Origin: Rhodobacteraceae bacterium CG17_big_fil_post_rev_8_21_14_2_50_63_15
GTDB taxonomy: Bacteria > Pseudomonadota > Alphaproteobacteria > Rhodobacterales > Rhodobacteraceae
Assembly: GCA_002783205.1 (NCBI GenBank)
Contig: PFEY01000039.1
Coordinates: 1-38,448, forward strand
Length of the DNA stretch: 38,448 nucleotides
Direction of reading: 5' to 3'
In this document: positions 7,944 through 16,483 of the stretch, piece by piece
Layout of the letters: every line of letters starts with the position of its first letter
Numbering within the stretch: position 1 is the first letter of the stretch
The notes under the pieces: generated by a model
Databases searched by the model: none
Told to the model about the DNA's origin: nothing
Seen by the model: the letters and a program-made list of their open reading frames with translations, nothing else
Made by a program: the position numbers and the translations under genes

Positions 7944-8753
7944 ATGATCGTCAAGTCTATCGCCACGTTGTTTTTGCTTGCGGCCTCATTGGTTGGCCCC
8001 GCCCCGACAAGAGCGGGAAGCGATATGGTGCAGGTGAGCATCCTGCCCGGCTGGCGGATGGCGGATGGCACCCATATGGCGGCGCTGAAATTCACGCTGG
8101 AGAATGGTTGGAAGACCTATTGGCGCGCACCCGGCGAGGCGGGCATCCCGCCACGATTCGACTGGAACGGCTCGCGCAATCTGAACAGTGTCTCGGTTGA
8201 ATGGCCAACCCCGAAACAAACACTGACCAACGGAATGCACACGATCGGATACGAGCATGATCTGGTTCTGCCGGTGCGTCTCACCCCGGCGCAAGGCGGT
8301 CAGCCAATCCTGTTGAGGGCGCAGATCGAGATCGGAGTTTGCAGCGACATCTGTGTGCCGGTGTCCAAGGCTGTGATGATGGATTTGCCGTCCGATCAGA
8401 CACGACCTGATCCCCAGATCGCCGCTGCATTGGCCGCGCGCCCCTACAGCGCCGCCGAGGCGGGGGTCTCGCGCGTGGCCTGCCGCATCACCCCGATTGA
8501 CGGTGGCCTGAGGGTTTTGGCCGAAGTCGACATGCCGGTGATGGGCAAGAATGAAGTCGTTGTGCTGGAAACTGACAATCCGAGCCTCTGGGTGACGCAG
8601 CCGCAAAGCAGTCGCAAGGGCAATCACCTGCGAGCCGAGGCCGACATCTTCCACGCCGAAGGTCGTGGTTTCATGCTCAACCGGGCCGGGCTGCGGATTA
8701 CCATCCTGAGCAGTGGGGATGCGGTGGATATTCGGGGCTGCTCAGGCACCTGA
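7944..8753 (+). CDS. Periplasmic DsbD N-terminal-domain-like protein
   Basis: This protein of about 269 residues starts with a signal peptide (MIVKSIATLFLLAASLVG, cleaved near TRA-GS). The mature part resembles the DsbD alpha/DsbC-like domain family: WKTYWRAPGEAGIPP, YEHDLVLPVRL and a cysteine pair in GVCSDICVPV (C133 and C137 from the chosen start). It is expected to exchange thiols or hold a partner in the periplasm. It lacks the membrane domain and thioredoxin domain of full DsbD, and no CcdA-like gene is adjacent. The ATG at 7926 is also possible, but 7944 gives a normal signal peptide. Two further cysteines occur late in the protein. Confidence 0.82.
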   Translation: MIVKSIATLFLLAASLVGPAPTRAGSDMVQVSILPGWRMADGTHMAALKFTLENGWKTYWRAPGEAGIPPRFDWNGSRNLNSVSVEWPTPKQTLTNGMHTIGYEHDLVLPVRLTPAQGGQPILLRAQIEIGVCSDICVPVSKAVMMDLPSDQTRPDPQIAAALAARPYSAAEAGVSRVACRITPIDGGLRVLAEVDMPVMGKNEVVVLETDNPSLWVTQPQSSRKGNHLRAEADIFHAEGRGFMLNRAGLRITILSSGDAVDIRGCSGT

Positions 8754-8758
8754 CGCTG

Positions 8759-9589
8759 TCAAACCGATTTGGGCCGCGGTGCCCGACAATCCGGCAGGGC
8801 AATGTTGGCGACTTGCTCGGAAATCGGATCATTCACAAGCGGATGCGCCTGCGCTCTGAAATCTGATGGGTCGCGCACTTTCTGCCATCGGTTATCGGCA
8901 AAAACCTCGAGCGCGGCATAGCGGGATTTGTAGTCCATTTTCGGGCTGCCCGGCACCCAGTAGCCGAGATAGACGTAAGGCAGGTCGTTCTCGCGCGCGA
9001 CGTTGACATGATCCACAATTATGTAGCTGCCAAGAGAAGCTTGCTGATTTTCCGGCTCATAGAAGGAATAGACCATGCTGACCCCATCATCGAGAATATC
9101 GGTGAGGCAGACCGCGACAAGCTCGCCGGTGTTGGAATCGGTGTATTCCACGACTCGGGTCCGAATCGGTGTTTCCTCGACCATCGCGGCAAATTCGAAC
9201 GTATCCATATCGGCCATGCCGCCGTTGGCGTGCCGGCTTGCGAGATAGCGCCTGAAGAGAGCATATTGAGTTTCCGTGGCCCATGGCGATGTCACCCGGC
9301 GACGCAGATGCGCGTTGTGACGCAGGGCACGTCTCTGGCTCTTGGACGGGACAAACTCTGCCACATTGATACGCGCCGAGAGGCAGGCCGCACAATCGGC
9401 GCAGGACGGTCGGTAGAGCACGTTCTGCGAGCGGCGGAAGCCCTGTTTAGACAAGCCGTCATTCAGGCGTTGCGCCCCTTCACCCTGTAGCGCTGTAAAG
9501 AGCTTTCGCTCCATGCGCCCCGGCAGATAGGGGCAGGGTTGCGGTGCGGTCACATAGAATTGTGGCGCAATGGGAAGTGTGTGGCGCAT
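8759..9589 (-). CDS. bpt: Aspartate/glutamate leucyltransferase (bacterial aminoacyl-protein transferase)
   Basis: This 276-residue protein is of the arginyltransferase/Bpt family, which adds leucine from Leu-tRNA to proteins with N-terminal Asp or Glu and so marks them for ClpS/ClpAP degradation (N-degron pathway). Visible family segments are [14 protein letters not shown] near residues 19-32, a cysteine-rich stretch [11 protein letters not shown] (61-71), YSFYEPE, and [23 protein letters not shown] motif before the C-terminus. The length is typical. It converges on the DsbD-N-like gene with 5 bases between stops. The ATG at 9589 has no clear SD but gives the family N-terminus. Confidence 0.92.
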   Translation of the reverse strand: MRHTLPIAPQFYVTAPQPCPYLPGRMERKLFTALQGEGAQRLNDGLSKQGFRRSQNVLYRPSCADCAACLSARINVAEFVPSKSQRRALRHNAHLRRRVTSPWATETQYALFRRYLASRHANGGMADMDTFEFAAMVEETPIRTRVVEYTDSNTGELVAVCLTDILDDGVSMVYSFYEPENQQASLGSYIIVDHVNVARENDLPYVYLGYWVPGSPKMDYKSRYAALEVFADNRWQKVRDPSDFRAQAHPLVNDPISEQVANIALPDCRAPRPKSV

Positions 9590-9670
9590 GACGCGGGTCT
9601 GTCCATGATGCGAAGTAGCGCGACGATAACAACGATGTGTGCGTCCGCCAAGAGGCTTGTCATGCCCCGG

Positions 9671-10120
9671 TTACATTGCCGCGCGGCGATTGATTGCGAC
9701 GGTGCCCAGCACCAGGTCGCTCAATCCCTGCGCGCGTGGTCCCGTCAGCATCAGCACGATGGAAATGACCTGAAGGATCGTCAATGAAAAGGAAAGTGTG
9801 AACCCGAACGTGTGCGCGAGGGCCAGTCCCAGATCGAAGCGCGCGCCGCTGGCGTCACGAAATTCGATTGCGGTGAGGCGCATGCCCCAGGTGGCCGAGG
9901 ATTGCGCGAGGGTAACGACGCGGTAGACAAATCCCACCACCAACATCAGCACCGGGAAAAACAGGAGCCCGGTAAAGGCCGTGAAGGGCAGGATCGCAAG
10001 GCAGATCACCACGATCACAAGGGTATCCACGACAAAGGCGATGAGCCGCTTCGTGGGCACGTCGGCGTAGAATTCGGGCTGCGTGTCCGGGTCGGGAAGA
10101 TGCCAGGTGAGGTCAGCCAT
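9671..10120 (-). CDS. RDD family membrane protein
   Basis: This small integral membrane protein of 149 residues begins MADLTWHLPDPDTQ. Hydrophobic spans are IAFVVDTLVIVVICLAIL, FTGLLFFPVLMLVVGFVY and a third near the C-terminus, FTLSFSLTILQVISIVL. The RDD signature appears as KRLIAFVVD in the first helix and SATWGMRLTAIEFRD after the second. Function in this family is mostly unknown; some members take part in ion exchange. The frame is open 64 codons upstream, but those overlap the next gene's end; ATGs at 10120 and 10129 are the realistic starts. It is followed leftward by bpt after about 80 bases. Confidence 0.85.
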   Translation of the reverse strand: MADLTWHLPDPDTQPEFYADVPTKRLIAFVVDTLVIVVICLAILPFTAFTGLLFFPVLMLVVGFVYRVVTLAQSSATWGMRLTAIEFRDASGARFDLGLALAHTFGFTLSFSLTILQVISIVLMLTGPRAQGLSDLVLGTVAINRRAAM

Positions 10121-10184
10121 TGGGTCCATAGCCTGATGATGTTGCTTCCCCAACATTGGGCGAGGCCGGACGGTTTGCAAGGGA

Positions 10185-10652
10185 TCAGGCGGTGAACTCT
10201 GCCAGGGTCGCACCGGAAATCCGCAACAGGGTCTCTGGAGCGATGCCAAAGAGATGCCGCGGCGTCCCCGCTGCCGCCCAGACCTTGTCAAAGCGCAGAA
10301 GGCAGGGATCAAAGAAGGCGCGTGGCGGCGTCAGATGTCCGATCGGGGCTACGCCTCCGATGGCAAAGCCGGTTTGCGCCCGAATGAGCGCCGCATCTGC
10401 CTTGCCGAGTCGCTCCCCCGTCAGCGCGCTGGCGCGTTCATCATCGACGCGGTTGGTTCCAGACGTGACAAAAAGGATCGCCCTGCCGCTGGCTGCGCCG
10501 CGAAAGATGATCGACTTTGCAATCTGCGCCACATCACAGCCGACAAGATCTGCGGCCATCTGCGCGGTGGTGGCATCGCCGGTCTCGACTGGCAGGCTCT
10601 CGACACCAGCAGCTTGCAGGGCGAGGATCACGCGGCGCAGGCTCTTGCTCAT
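10185..10652 (-). CDS. YbaK/ProX-type aminoacyl-tRNA deacylase
   Basis: This protein of 155 residues has the YbaK/aminoacyl-tRNA editing domain: AQIAKSIIFRG, ILFVTSGTNRVD, and GFAIGGVAPIGH, the family's substrate-pocket loop. It should hydrolyse mischarged tRNA such as Ala- or Cys-tRNA(Pro). The start at 10652 (MSKSLRRVIL) has GAGGAG upstream at good spacing, so the 34 additional open codons are not used. It is divergent from glnE with a gap of about 80 bases. Confidence 0.88.
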   Translation of the reverse strand: MSKSLRRVILALQAAGVESLPVETGDATTAQMAADLVGCDVAQIAKSIIFRGAASGRAILFVTSGTNRVDDERASALTGERLGKADAALIRAQTGFAIGGVAPIGHLTPPRAFFDPCLLRFDKVWAAAGTPRHLFGIAPETLLRISGATLAEFTA

Positions 10653-10731
10653 CGTTGTCTCCTCGATTTGCCACAGTATCCCAAGGCGTTCGGCCATTGA
10701 CCAGGCCTCTGGGCCTTGTATCACTGAGGCC

Positions 10732-13518
10732 ATGAGTTTTGCCAGCCGCCTCACCCGTCTGCCACGCCCCTATGACCCGGCCGAAGGCGCGGAGGCGCGC
10801 GCCGCGCTGCCCGAGCTTTCCGGTGATCTTGCGGATCTGATAGTCGGCGCCGGCGGGTGCAGTCCCTATCTCAAATCTCTGATCCTGCAAGAGGCGGATT
10901 GGCTGGCGGGGGCGCTTGAAGCCCCTGAAATGGCATTGGAGGCGGTGTTTGCGGGGTTGCACGAGACGTCTGGCCACAGTCTCGCCGTGGCCCTGCGTGC
11001 GGGCAAGAGGCGCGTGGCTTTGCTGACCGGATTGGCTGATCTGGGCGGCGTCTGGTTGCTGGAGGAGGTGACGGGTCATTTGACCGACTATGCCGATCTG
11101 GCCTGCGAGTTGGCGCTCCGGGACGCCATTGCCGCGGAAATCCGTCGCGGCAAGCTGCCCGGCCTGAGCGAGGATGCAATCGCCACGGCGGGCGGCATGG
11201 TCGTTCTGGCCATGGGCAAGATGGGCGCGCGCGAGCTGAATTACAGTTCGGACATAGATCTCATTTGCCTGTTTGACGAGACCCGTTTCGCGCGCGCCGA
11301 TTTTCACGACGCGCGCGGAGCCTTTGTGCGCGCCACGCGGAAGATGTCGGCGATGCTGAATGATCGCACCGCCGAGGGCTATGTGTTTCGCACCGATTTG
11401 CGCCTGCGCCCCGATCCGAGCGTCACACCGGTCTGCATGGCGATGATGGCGGCCGAGACCTATTACGAGAGTCTCGGACGCACCTGGGAACGGGCCGCCT
11501 ACATAAAGGCGAGACCCTGCGCGGGCGATCTTGCGGCCGGTGCGGCATTTCTCAAGCGGCTTACCCCATTTGTCTGGCGCAAGCATCTGGATTTTGCTGC
11601 GATCGAGGATGCACACAACATGCGCCTTGCGATCCGTGAGCATAAGGGTCTGGGCGGTGCGCTTTGCCTTGAAGGGCACGACATGAAACTGGGGCGCGGT
11701 GGCATTCGCGAGATCGAATTCTTTACCCAGACCAGACAGTTGATCGCGGGCGGTCGCGATGCCGATCTTCGGGTGCGCGGCACGGTGGACGGGCTTGCCC
11801 GGCTGGCGGAAAAGGGTTGGGTGCCACCGGATGTGTCCAGCACGCTGACCGCTCATTACCGTGCGCATCGCGAGGTCGAGCACCGGGTGCAGATGCTGCG
11901 TGACGCGCAGACCCATCTCTTGCCTCAGTCGTCCGGGGAATTCGATCGCCTTGCTGCCTTCATGGGATGCGAGACCGCCGCTCTGCGCGCGGGGATCAAG
12001 GCGCGGCTCACCGAAGTGCATGATCTGATCGAGGACTTCTTCGTGCCCGGAGAAACCGCCGAGGCGGATGTGGCAACCAAGGCGCTCGATAGCGCCGTGA
12101 TGGCCCGCTGGCCCAGCTATCCGGCGCTGCGGTCGGCACGTGCGGTGCAGATCTTCAAGCGGTTGAAGCCCGATATTCTCGCGCGGCTCGCGCGCACCTC
12201 CAACCCGAACGAGGCATTGGTGGCCTTCGACGGATTCATCGCTGGCCTGCCGGCCGGGGTCCAGGTGTTTTCGCTCTTCGAGGCCAATCCGCAGTTGATC
12301 GACCTTTTGGTTGACATCGTCGGCACCGCACCCGCTCTGGCAGAGTATCTTGCGCGCAATGCCGGCGTGTTTGATGCGGTCATTGCCGGCGATTTTTTTG
12401 CACCTTGGCCAGGGCGCGCGGCGCTCGAGGCGGATTTGCAGGCACGGCTTGCAACCGAGACGGACTACGAACGCATCCTTGATGCGGCGCGCCGTTGGCT
12501 GAAGGAATGGCATTTCAGGATCGGGGTGCACCACCTGCGCGGGTTGAGTGATGCAGACCTTGCGGCGACGCAATATGCCGATCTCGCGGCGGCGGTGATC
12601 GGAGGGGTCTGGCCCCTCGTGCTGGGGCAGTTCGCGCAAAAGCACGGTGCGCCACCGGGGCGAGGGGCCGTTGTCCTGGGGATGGGATCGCTGGGGGCGG
12701 AGCGGCTCAATGCCGGGTCCGATCTCGATCTGATCGTGATCTATGACGCGCAGGGCGTCGAGACTTCTGACGGGCGGCGTCCGCTGGCGGCGCGGCCCTA
12801 CTATGCGCGGCTGACGCAGGCTATGATCACTGCGCTGACGGCGCCGATGGCCGAGGGGCGGCTCTATGAAGTGGATATGCGCCTGCGGCCTTCGGGCAAT
12901 CAGGGGCCGGTCGCGACCTCCTGGAAGGCGTTTCAAGACTATCAGCAAGGCGAGGCCTGGGTTTGGGAACATCTGGCGCTGACGCGGGCGCGGGTGATCA
13001 CCGGCGCGCCGGATCTGGGTCAGGATGTCGAGGCGTTCCGGGTCAGGCTCTTGGCCGAGAAGGCCGCCGCCGATCAGGTCCTCAAGGAACTGGACACGAT
13101 GCGCGACCGGATCGCGCGGGCAAAACCGCCTGATGGGCCCTGGGATGTCAAGCTGGGCCAAGGACGGCTACTGGATCTGGATCTGGTGGCGCAGGCGGGC
13201 AATCTGATGGCGGGACAGGCGAGCCGGGATGTTGCCTCGGGCCTCGCGGGCGGTGTCGCAATCGGTTGGCTGAATGACGCCGACAGTATAGCACTGACGC
13301 GCGCCTACAGGCTTTGCTGGAAGGTGCAGATGGTAACCCGGCTGATCAGCGACAAGCCGTTGGCGCCGGAGCAGATCGGCGAGGGCGGATCAGCGTTTCT
13401 ATTGCGTGAAACCGGACGCGAGGACATGACGACACTGAGGACCGAATTGGAGGCAGCTTGTGAGGCCGCCGCCGGGGTCATAACCGCAGCGCTGCAGCGT
13501 CTGCCGTCGAGGATGTGA
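10732..13518 (+). CDS. glnE: Bifunctional glutamine synthetase adenylyltransferase/deadenylase
   Basis: This 928-residue protein is close to the 946 residues of E. coli GlnE. It attaches and removes AMP on glutamine synthetase in response to PII state and glutamine. Two nucleotidyltransferase halves are present: the N-terminal removase site MGKMGARELNYSSDID with D174/D176, and the C-terminal adenylylation site GMGSLGAERLNAGSDLD with D664/D666. Helical PII/regulatory segments lie between. The start is the ATG at 10732 (MSFASRLTRLP); the frame is open upstream over the antisense deacylase gene, which is not coding. It is followed after four bases by a small gene, so it is probably the first gene of an operon. 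No glnA or glnB is in the window. Confidence 0.96.
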   Translation: MSFASRLTRLPRPYDPAEGAEARAALPELSGDLADLIVGAGGCSPYLKSLILQEADWLAGALEAPEMALEAVFAGLHETSGHSLAVALRAGKRRVALLTGLADLGGVWLLEEVTGHLTDYADLACELALRDAIAAEIRRGKLPGLSEDAIATAGGMVVLAMGKMGARELNYSSDIDLICLFDETRFARADFHDARGAFVRATRKMSAMLNDRTAEGYVFRTDLRLRPDPSVTPVCMAMMAAETYYESLGRTWERAAYIKARPCAGDLAAGAAFLKRLTPFVWRKHLDFAAIEDAHNMRLAIREHKGLGGALCLEGHDMKLGRGGIREIEFFTQTRQLIAGGRDADLRVRGTVDGLARLAEKGWVPPDVSSTLTAHYRAHREVEHRVQMLRDAQTHLLPQSSGEFDRLAAFMGCETAALRAGIKARLTEVHDLIEDFFVPGETAEADVATKALDSAVMARWPSYPALRSARAVQIFKRLKPDILARLARTSNPNEALVAFDGFIAGLPAGVQVFSLFEANPQLIDLLVDIVGTAPALAEYLARNAGVFDAVIAGDFFAPWPGRAALEADLQARLATETDYERILDAARRWLKEWHFRIGVHHLRGLSDADLAATQYADLAAAVIGGVWPLVLGQFAQKHGAPPGRGAVVLGMGSLGAERLNAGSDLDLIVIYDAQGVETSDGRRPLAARPYYARLTQAMITALTAPMAEGRLYEVDMRLRPSGNQGPVATSWKAFQDYQQGEAWVWEHLALTRARVITGAPDLGQDVEAFRVRLLAEKAAADQVLKELDTMRDRIARAKPPDGPWDVKLGQGRLLDLDLVAQAGNLMAGQASRDVASGLAGGVAIGWLNDADSIALTRAYRLCWKVQMVTRLISDKPLAPEQIGEGGSAFLLRETGREDMTTLRTELEAACEAAAGVITAALQRLPSRM

Positions 13519-13522
13519 GATA

Positions 13523-13795
13523 GTGGCACGCGATCTGATCGATCCCAAGGGTCTGATTTCAGAGGCCTACCGCATCGAGGGGATTGGCCCGGGAGAATGC
13601 CGCTCGATCTTTCTCGATTGGGCGCTGTCGTTGCCGGAGGGCCAGACCGTTTCCAACGCGCTAGGCATTCTCCTCGCGCGACATGCCCAAGAGCATCCCG
13701 AACATCCGATGACAGAGGTCTTGCGCCTTGCCACCACTGTGCCCGAGACACCCCGTCGCCGCGGTGGTTGGCGGGGGCGGCCAAGGAACACTTAG
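13523..13795 (+). CDS. Small conserved hypothetical protein downstream of glnE
   Basis: A 90-residue protein starts with GTG at 13523, four bases after the glnE stop. AGGATGTGAG overlapping the end of glnE may serve as ribosome-binding site. The N-terminal 60 residues are predicted helical and acidic, with SEAYRIEGIGPGECRSIFLDWA as a distinctive stretch split here by no obvious motif; the last 15 residues are basic (PRRRGGWRGRPRN). No signal peptide or membrane segment is seen. Tight coupling to glnE suggests a linked role or shared expression. I do not recognise the family by name. Confidence 0.7.
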   Translation: MARDLIDPKGLISEAYRIEGIGPGECRSIFLDWALSLPEGQTVSNALGILLARHAQEHPEHPMTEVLRLATTVPETPRRRGGWRGRPRNT

Positions 13796-14004
13796 CCGAT
13801 GACCGAAGCAGCCTTGAGTTGCAAATGGTGAGGATTGCGACACGATTTCCGTGCAAAATCGGGCTTTTCCTGCGGACTTGTACAAAAAACATGGATATTA
13901 CGAAACAATAGTGTATGAGCGCGGCTTGAAATGTGCGTCACGTCGCGTGGATCACGACAGGCACAGGATGTTATCGGTTTGGTATTCAATGGTGAGTGAG
14001 GGCC

Positions 14005-14652
14005 ATGGGTGAAGTTGTGAGTGTCGTTCGTTGCATGGCGGTTGCCTTCCTTTCGCTCGGCCTGACGGCGTGCGATTCACCACCGACCTCGACCAGAACC
14101 GTCGCGCCGCAGGTTGTGGCGCAGGTGCCTGCGCCTCTTCCCATCAATGTGCGTGAAATTCGCGTGCTGGTGCCGGAGGCGCTTTCGGTTTCGGAGGCCA
14201 ACCTGTTTTATCCCGTCGGGGATATTGTCTGGCGTGAAGACCCGCCGGGGGACCGGCGCGCGCAGGTCAGGACCATCTTTGCGCGGGCCATGAAGCAGGG
14301 CGTTGCTGCCCTGCCAAAGGGGTCCATTCCAGTCATTCTTGACGTGCAGGTCACGCGCTTTCATGCGTTGAGTGAAAAAGCCCGCTACACAGTGGGTGGC
14401 GTGCATGCGCTGCAATTTTACTATGTGCTGCGCAATCCAGAAACCGGCGAAGCCTATGGTGCGCCGAAATTCGTCAAGGCGGATTTCAAGGCGCTTGGCG
14501 GACAAGCAGCGATCGATGCAGAACGCACGGGGATCACTCAGAAAAAGCGCATCACCGAACATCTTGCGCAAGTCATTCAGGATGAATTGAGGGATCCTGA
14601 CGGCTATCATGCGGAGGCGCTTGGCCTGATCGGGGCGCTTAATCAGCTGTGA
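14005..14652 (+). CDS. Lipoprotein of unknown function (possibly DUF6778)
   Basis: This protein of about 215 residues has a lipoprotein signal peptide: a hydrophobic stretch then LGLTAC, with the lipidated cysteine about 22 residues from the start. The mature protein is soluble and contains an alternating beta-strand region (VPEALSVSEANLFYP, VILDVQVTRFHAL, YTVGGVHALQFYYVL) and a C-terminal helix. I recall similar roseobacter lipoproteins labelled DUF6778, but cannot verify this. The start is ATG 14005 with GAGTGAGGG just upstream; GTG at 13996 is the other choice. The upstream gap (13796-14004, about 209 bases) is relatively AT-rich and should hold its promoter; I see no convincing consensus there. 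Confidence 0.75.
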   Translation: MGEVVSVVRCMAVAFLSLGLTACDSPPTSTRTVAPQVVAQVPAPLPINVREIRVLVPEALSVSEANLFYPVGDIVWREDPPGDRRAQVRTIFARAMKQGVAALPKGSIPVILDVQVTRFHALSEKARYTVGGVHALQFYYVLRNPETGEAYGAPKFVKADFKALGGQAAIDAERTGITQKKRITEHLAQVIQDELRDPDGYHAEALGLIGALNQL

Positions 14653-14689
14653 TCTTTCCTTGCCCGCGGAAACGGGATAGGGGAAGGCG

Positions 14690-15886
14690 ATGAAAACGCT
14701 TCCCTATCCGGTCATCCGTTTGCGTCCGACCGCAGAGGCGCGCACCATTCGCCATGGTGCGCCTTGGGTCTTTGACAATGAGATCGTGGCCGACCGGCGC
14801 ACACGTGCGCTTGCCCCGGGCACCATCGCCTTGCTTGAGGATCACGACCGCGTTCCCTTGGCCCTTGTGGCAGTGAATCCCACGTCGCGCATCATGGCCC
14901 GGGTGCTCGAGCGGGACGTGACGGCGCGGATCGACCACGACTGGCTGGCGGCGCGTCTGGCGCGCGCCCTCGAGATGCGCGAACGGCTCTATGATGCGCC
15001 GTGGTATCGGCTCGTTCATGCCGAGGCCGATGGTCTGCCGGGGGTTGTGATCGACCGCTTTGACGACATCGCGGTGCTCCAGCCGAACGCGGCCTGGGCC
15101 GAGGCGTTGTTGCCCGAACTGGTTCTGGCGTTGCAGGCGGTGACGGGGGTGGCCACTGTGCTCAAGAATGCCTCGGGCCGCACCCGCACGCTTGAAGGGC
15201 TGGATGATGCAAGCGTGGTTCTGGCCGGCAGCGCTCCGGAGGCTGCGGTGCCGGTGCCGATGAATGGGGCGATCTACATGGCCGATCTGATGGGGGGTCA
15301 GAAAACCGGCATCTTCTATGATCAACGTCCCAATCACGTCTTTGCCGCGCGTCTTGCGCGGGGCGCACGGGTTCTGGATGTGTTTTCGCATGTGGGCGGT
15401 TTCGCTCTGGCGGCCCTCGCCGCAGGGGCCGAGCGTGCGCTCGCAGTGGACGGATCTGAACCCGCGCTGGTGCTGGCCGCCCAGGGAGCCCTCCGGATGG
15501 GGGCGAGCGACAGGTTGACAACGCGCAGGGGCGATGCCTTCGACGTCTTGACCGCACTGGCCGACGACGGAGCGGAATTCGATCTGGTGATCTGCGACCC
15601 GCCCGCCTTCGCGCCCTCGAAAAAGGCCCTGGAGGCGGGTCTGCGCGCCTATGAGCGGGTGGCGCGGCTGGCCGCGCCGCTGGTCGCGCCGGGGGGGTAT
15701 CTTTGTCTCTGCTCCTGCTCACATGCGGCGGATCTGACGAAATTCCGGGCCGCCTGCACGCGGGGTATCGGGCGCGCGGGGCGCAGCGGTGCGCTCATTC
15801 ATACAGGCTTTGCCGGGCCGGATCATCCGCTGCATCCCGCGCTTGCCGAGAGTGGCTATCTCAAGGCGCTGTTCTACAGGCTATGA
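14690..15886 (+). CDS. RlmI-like 23S rRNA (cytosine-C5) methyltransferase
   Basis: This 398-residue class I SAM-dependent methyltransferase of the RlmI/YccW family has an N-terminal PUA domain (about residues 1-80, containing APWVFDNEIV). It is followed by an EEHD-like linker with the marker AEADGLPGVVIDRF, the SAM-binding motif VLDVFSHVGGFALAAL (226-241) and the catalytic D303-PPAFAPSKK. Family members methylate a cytosine in 23S rRNA. The ATG at 14690 is preceded by a GGGGAAGG purine stretch. Its stop overlaps the start of the PIN-domain gene (ATGA), indicating translational coupling. Confidence 0.9.
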   Translation: MKTLPYPVIRLRPTAEARTIRHGAPWVFDNEIVADRRTRALAPGTIALLEDHDRVPLALVAVNPTSRIMARVLERDVTARIDHDWLAARLARALEMRERLYDAPWYRLVHAEADGLPGVVIDRFDDIAVLQPNAAWAEALLPELVLALQAVTGVATVLKNASGRTRTLEGLDDASVVLAGSAPEAAVPVPMNGAIYMADLMGGQKTGIFYDQRPNHVFAARLARGARVLDVFSHVGGFALAALAAGAERALAVDGSEPALVLAAQGALRMGASDRLTTRRGDAFDVLTALADDGAEFDLVICDPPAFAPSKKALEAGLRAYERVARLAAPLVAPGGYLCLCSCSHAADLTKFRAACTRGIGRAGRSGALIHTGFAGPDHPLHPALAESGYLKALFYRL

Positions 15887-16428
15887 AGGTGCTGCTCGAC
15901 ACCTGCGTGATCTATCCGACCGTGATGCGTCAAATGATCCTTGGTGTAGCCGGGGCAGGAGCCTTTACCCCGCTCTGGTCCGAGCGGATCATCGGCGAAT
16001 GGCTGCACGCGGCGGCAAGGCTCGGACCGGAAGCGCAGGCGCAGGCAACCGGTGAGGCGGCGCTGATGGCGGCGCGCTGGCCCAAGGCGAGCGTCCGGGC
16101 CGCACCCGATCTGGAGGCGCGGCTATGGCTGCCGGACCCAAGCGACATGCATGTTCTGGCCGCCGCGATCACGGGTTCCGCGGACGGGATCCTCACCCTC
16201 AACGCCCGCGATTTTCCGCGCGATCTGCTGGCGGAGGAAGGGCTCTGGAGGGCCGATCCGGATGCGTTCCTGCATGGGATCTGGGTGGCGCAACCTGCAC
16301 TGGTCGCGGCGGTGGCGCGGCAGATTCTGGCCGAGGCGCGGCGGTTTTCCAAGGCAGATTGGCAAATGCGACCGCTCTTGAAGAAGGCGCGCTTGCCGCG
16401 GCTGGCAAAGGCTCTGGATGATCTCTAG
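15883..16428 (+). CDS. PIN-domain protein (RSP_2648-type), translationally coupled to RlmI
   Basis: This 181-residue PIN-fold putative ribonuclease has the expected acidic residues: D6 in KVLLDTCV, E39 in IIGEW, D88 in DPSDMHVLAAA and D110 in TLNARDFP. It begins with the ATG at 15883 inside the methyltransferase stop. At 181 residues it is longer than typical VapC toxins (about 130), because of a C-terminal extension of helices rich in Arg/Lys. No antitoxin gene is adjacent, unlike VapBC modules. I recall a roseobacter family called RSP_2648 PIN proteins that fits. Coupling to an rRNA methyltransferase suggests RNA processing rather than toxin function, which is inference. Confidence 0.85.
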   Translation: MKVLLDTCVIYPTVMRQMILGVAGAGAFTPLWSERIIGEWLHAAARLGPEAQAQATGEAALMAARWPKASVRAAPDLEARLWLPDPSDMHVLAAAITGSADGILTLNARDFPRDLLAEEGLWRADPDAFLHGIWVAQPALVAAVARQILAEARRFSKADWQMRPLLKKARLPRLAKALDDL

Positions 16429-16456
16429 ACGCGGGGCGGGGGGCGAGGGTCTGAAA

Positions 16457-16482
16457 TTGGGTATTTTTGCCAAGAAGAAGGG
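16457..16482. repeat. Candidate recurrent 3'-end element between convergent genes
   Basis: The short gap between the convergent PIN and VWA stops carries an A/T-run followed by AAGAAGAAG (GGGTATTTTTGCC then AAGAAGAAG), preceded by a G-rich tract at 16430-16449. I recall similar strings downstream of many Rhodobacterales genes, but could not check this. It may act in bidirectional termination; no strong hairpin is visible. Confidence 0.35.
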
Positions 16483-16483
16483 T

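Noticed and set aside
10534..13161. 875-codon open frame antisense to glnE
   Set aside because: It mirrors the glnE codons; its translation is proline/arginine-rich with no recognisable domain, while the sense strand encodes an intact GlnE.
13792..13989. 65-codon leftward ORF in the gap before the lipoprotein gene
   Set aside because: No ribosome-binding site and no recognisable pattern; its composition is mixed and it overlaps the probable promoter region.
15883..16428. VapC toxin of a toxin-antitoxin module
   Set aside because: No antitoxin gene adjoins it, it overlaps a housekeeping methyltransferase, and it is longer than VapC.
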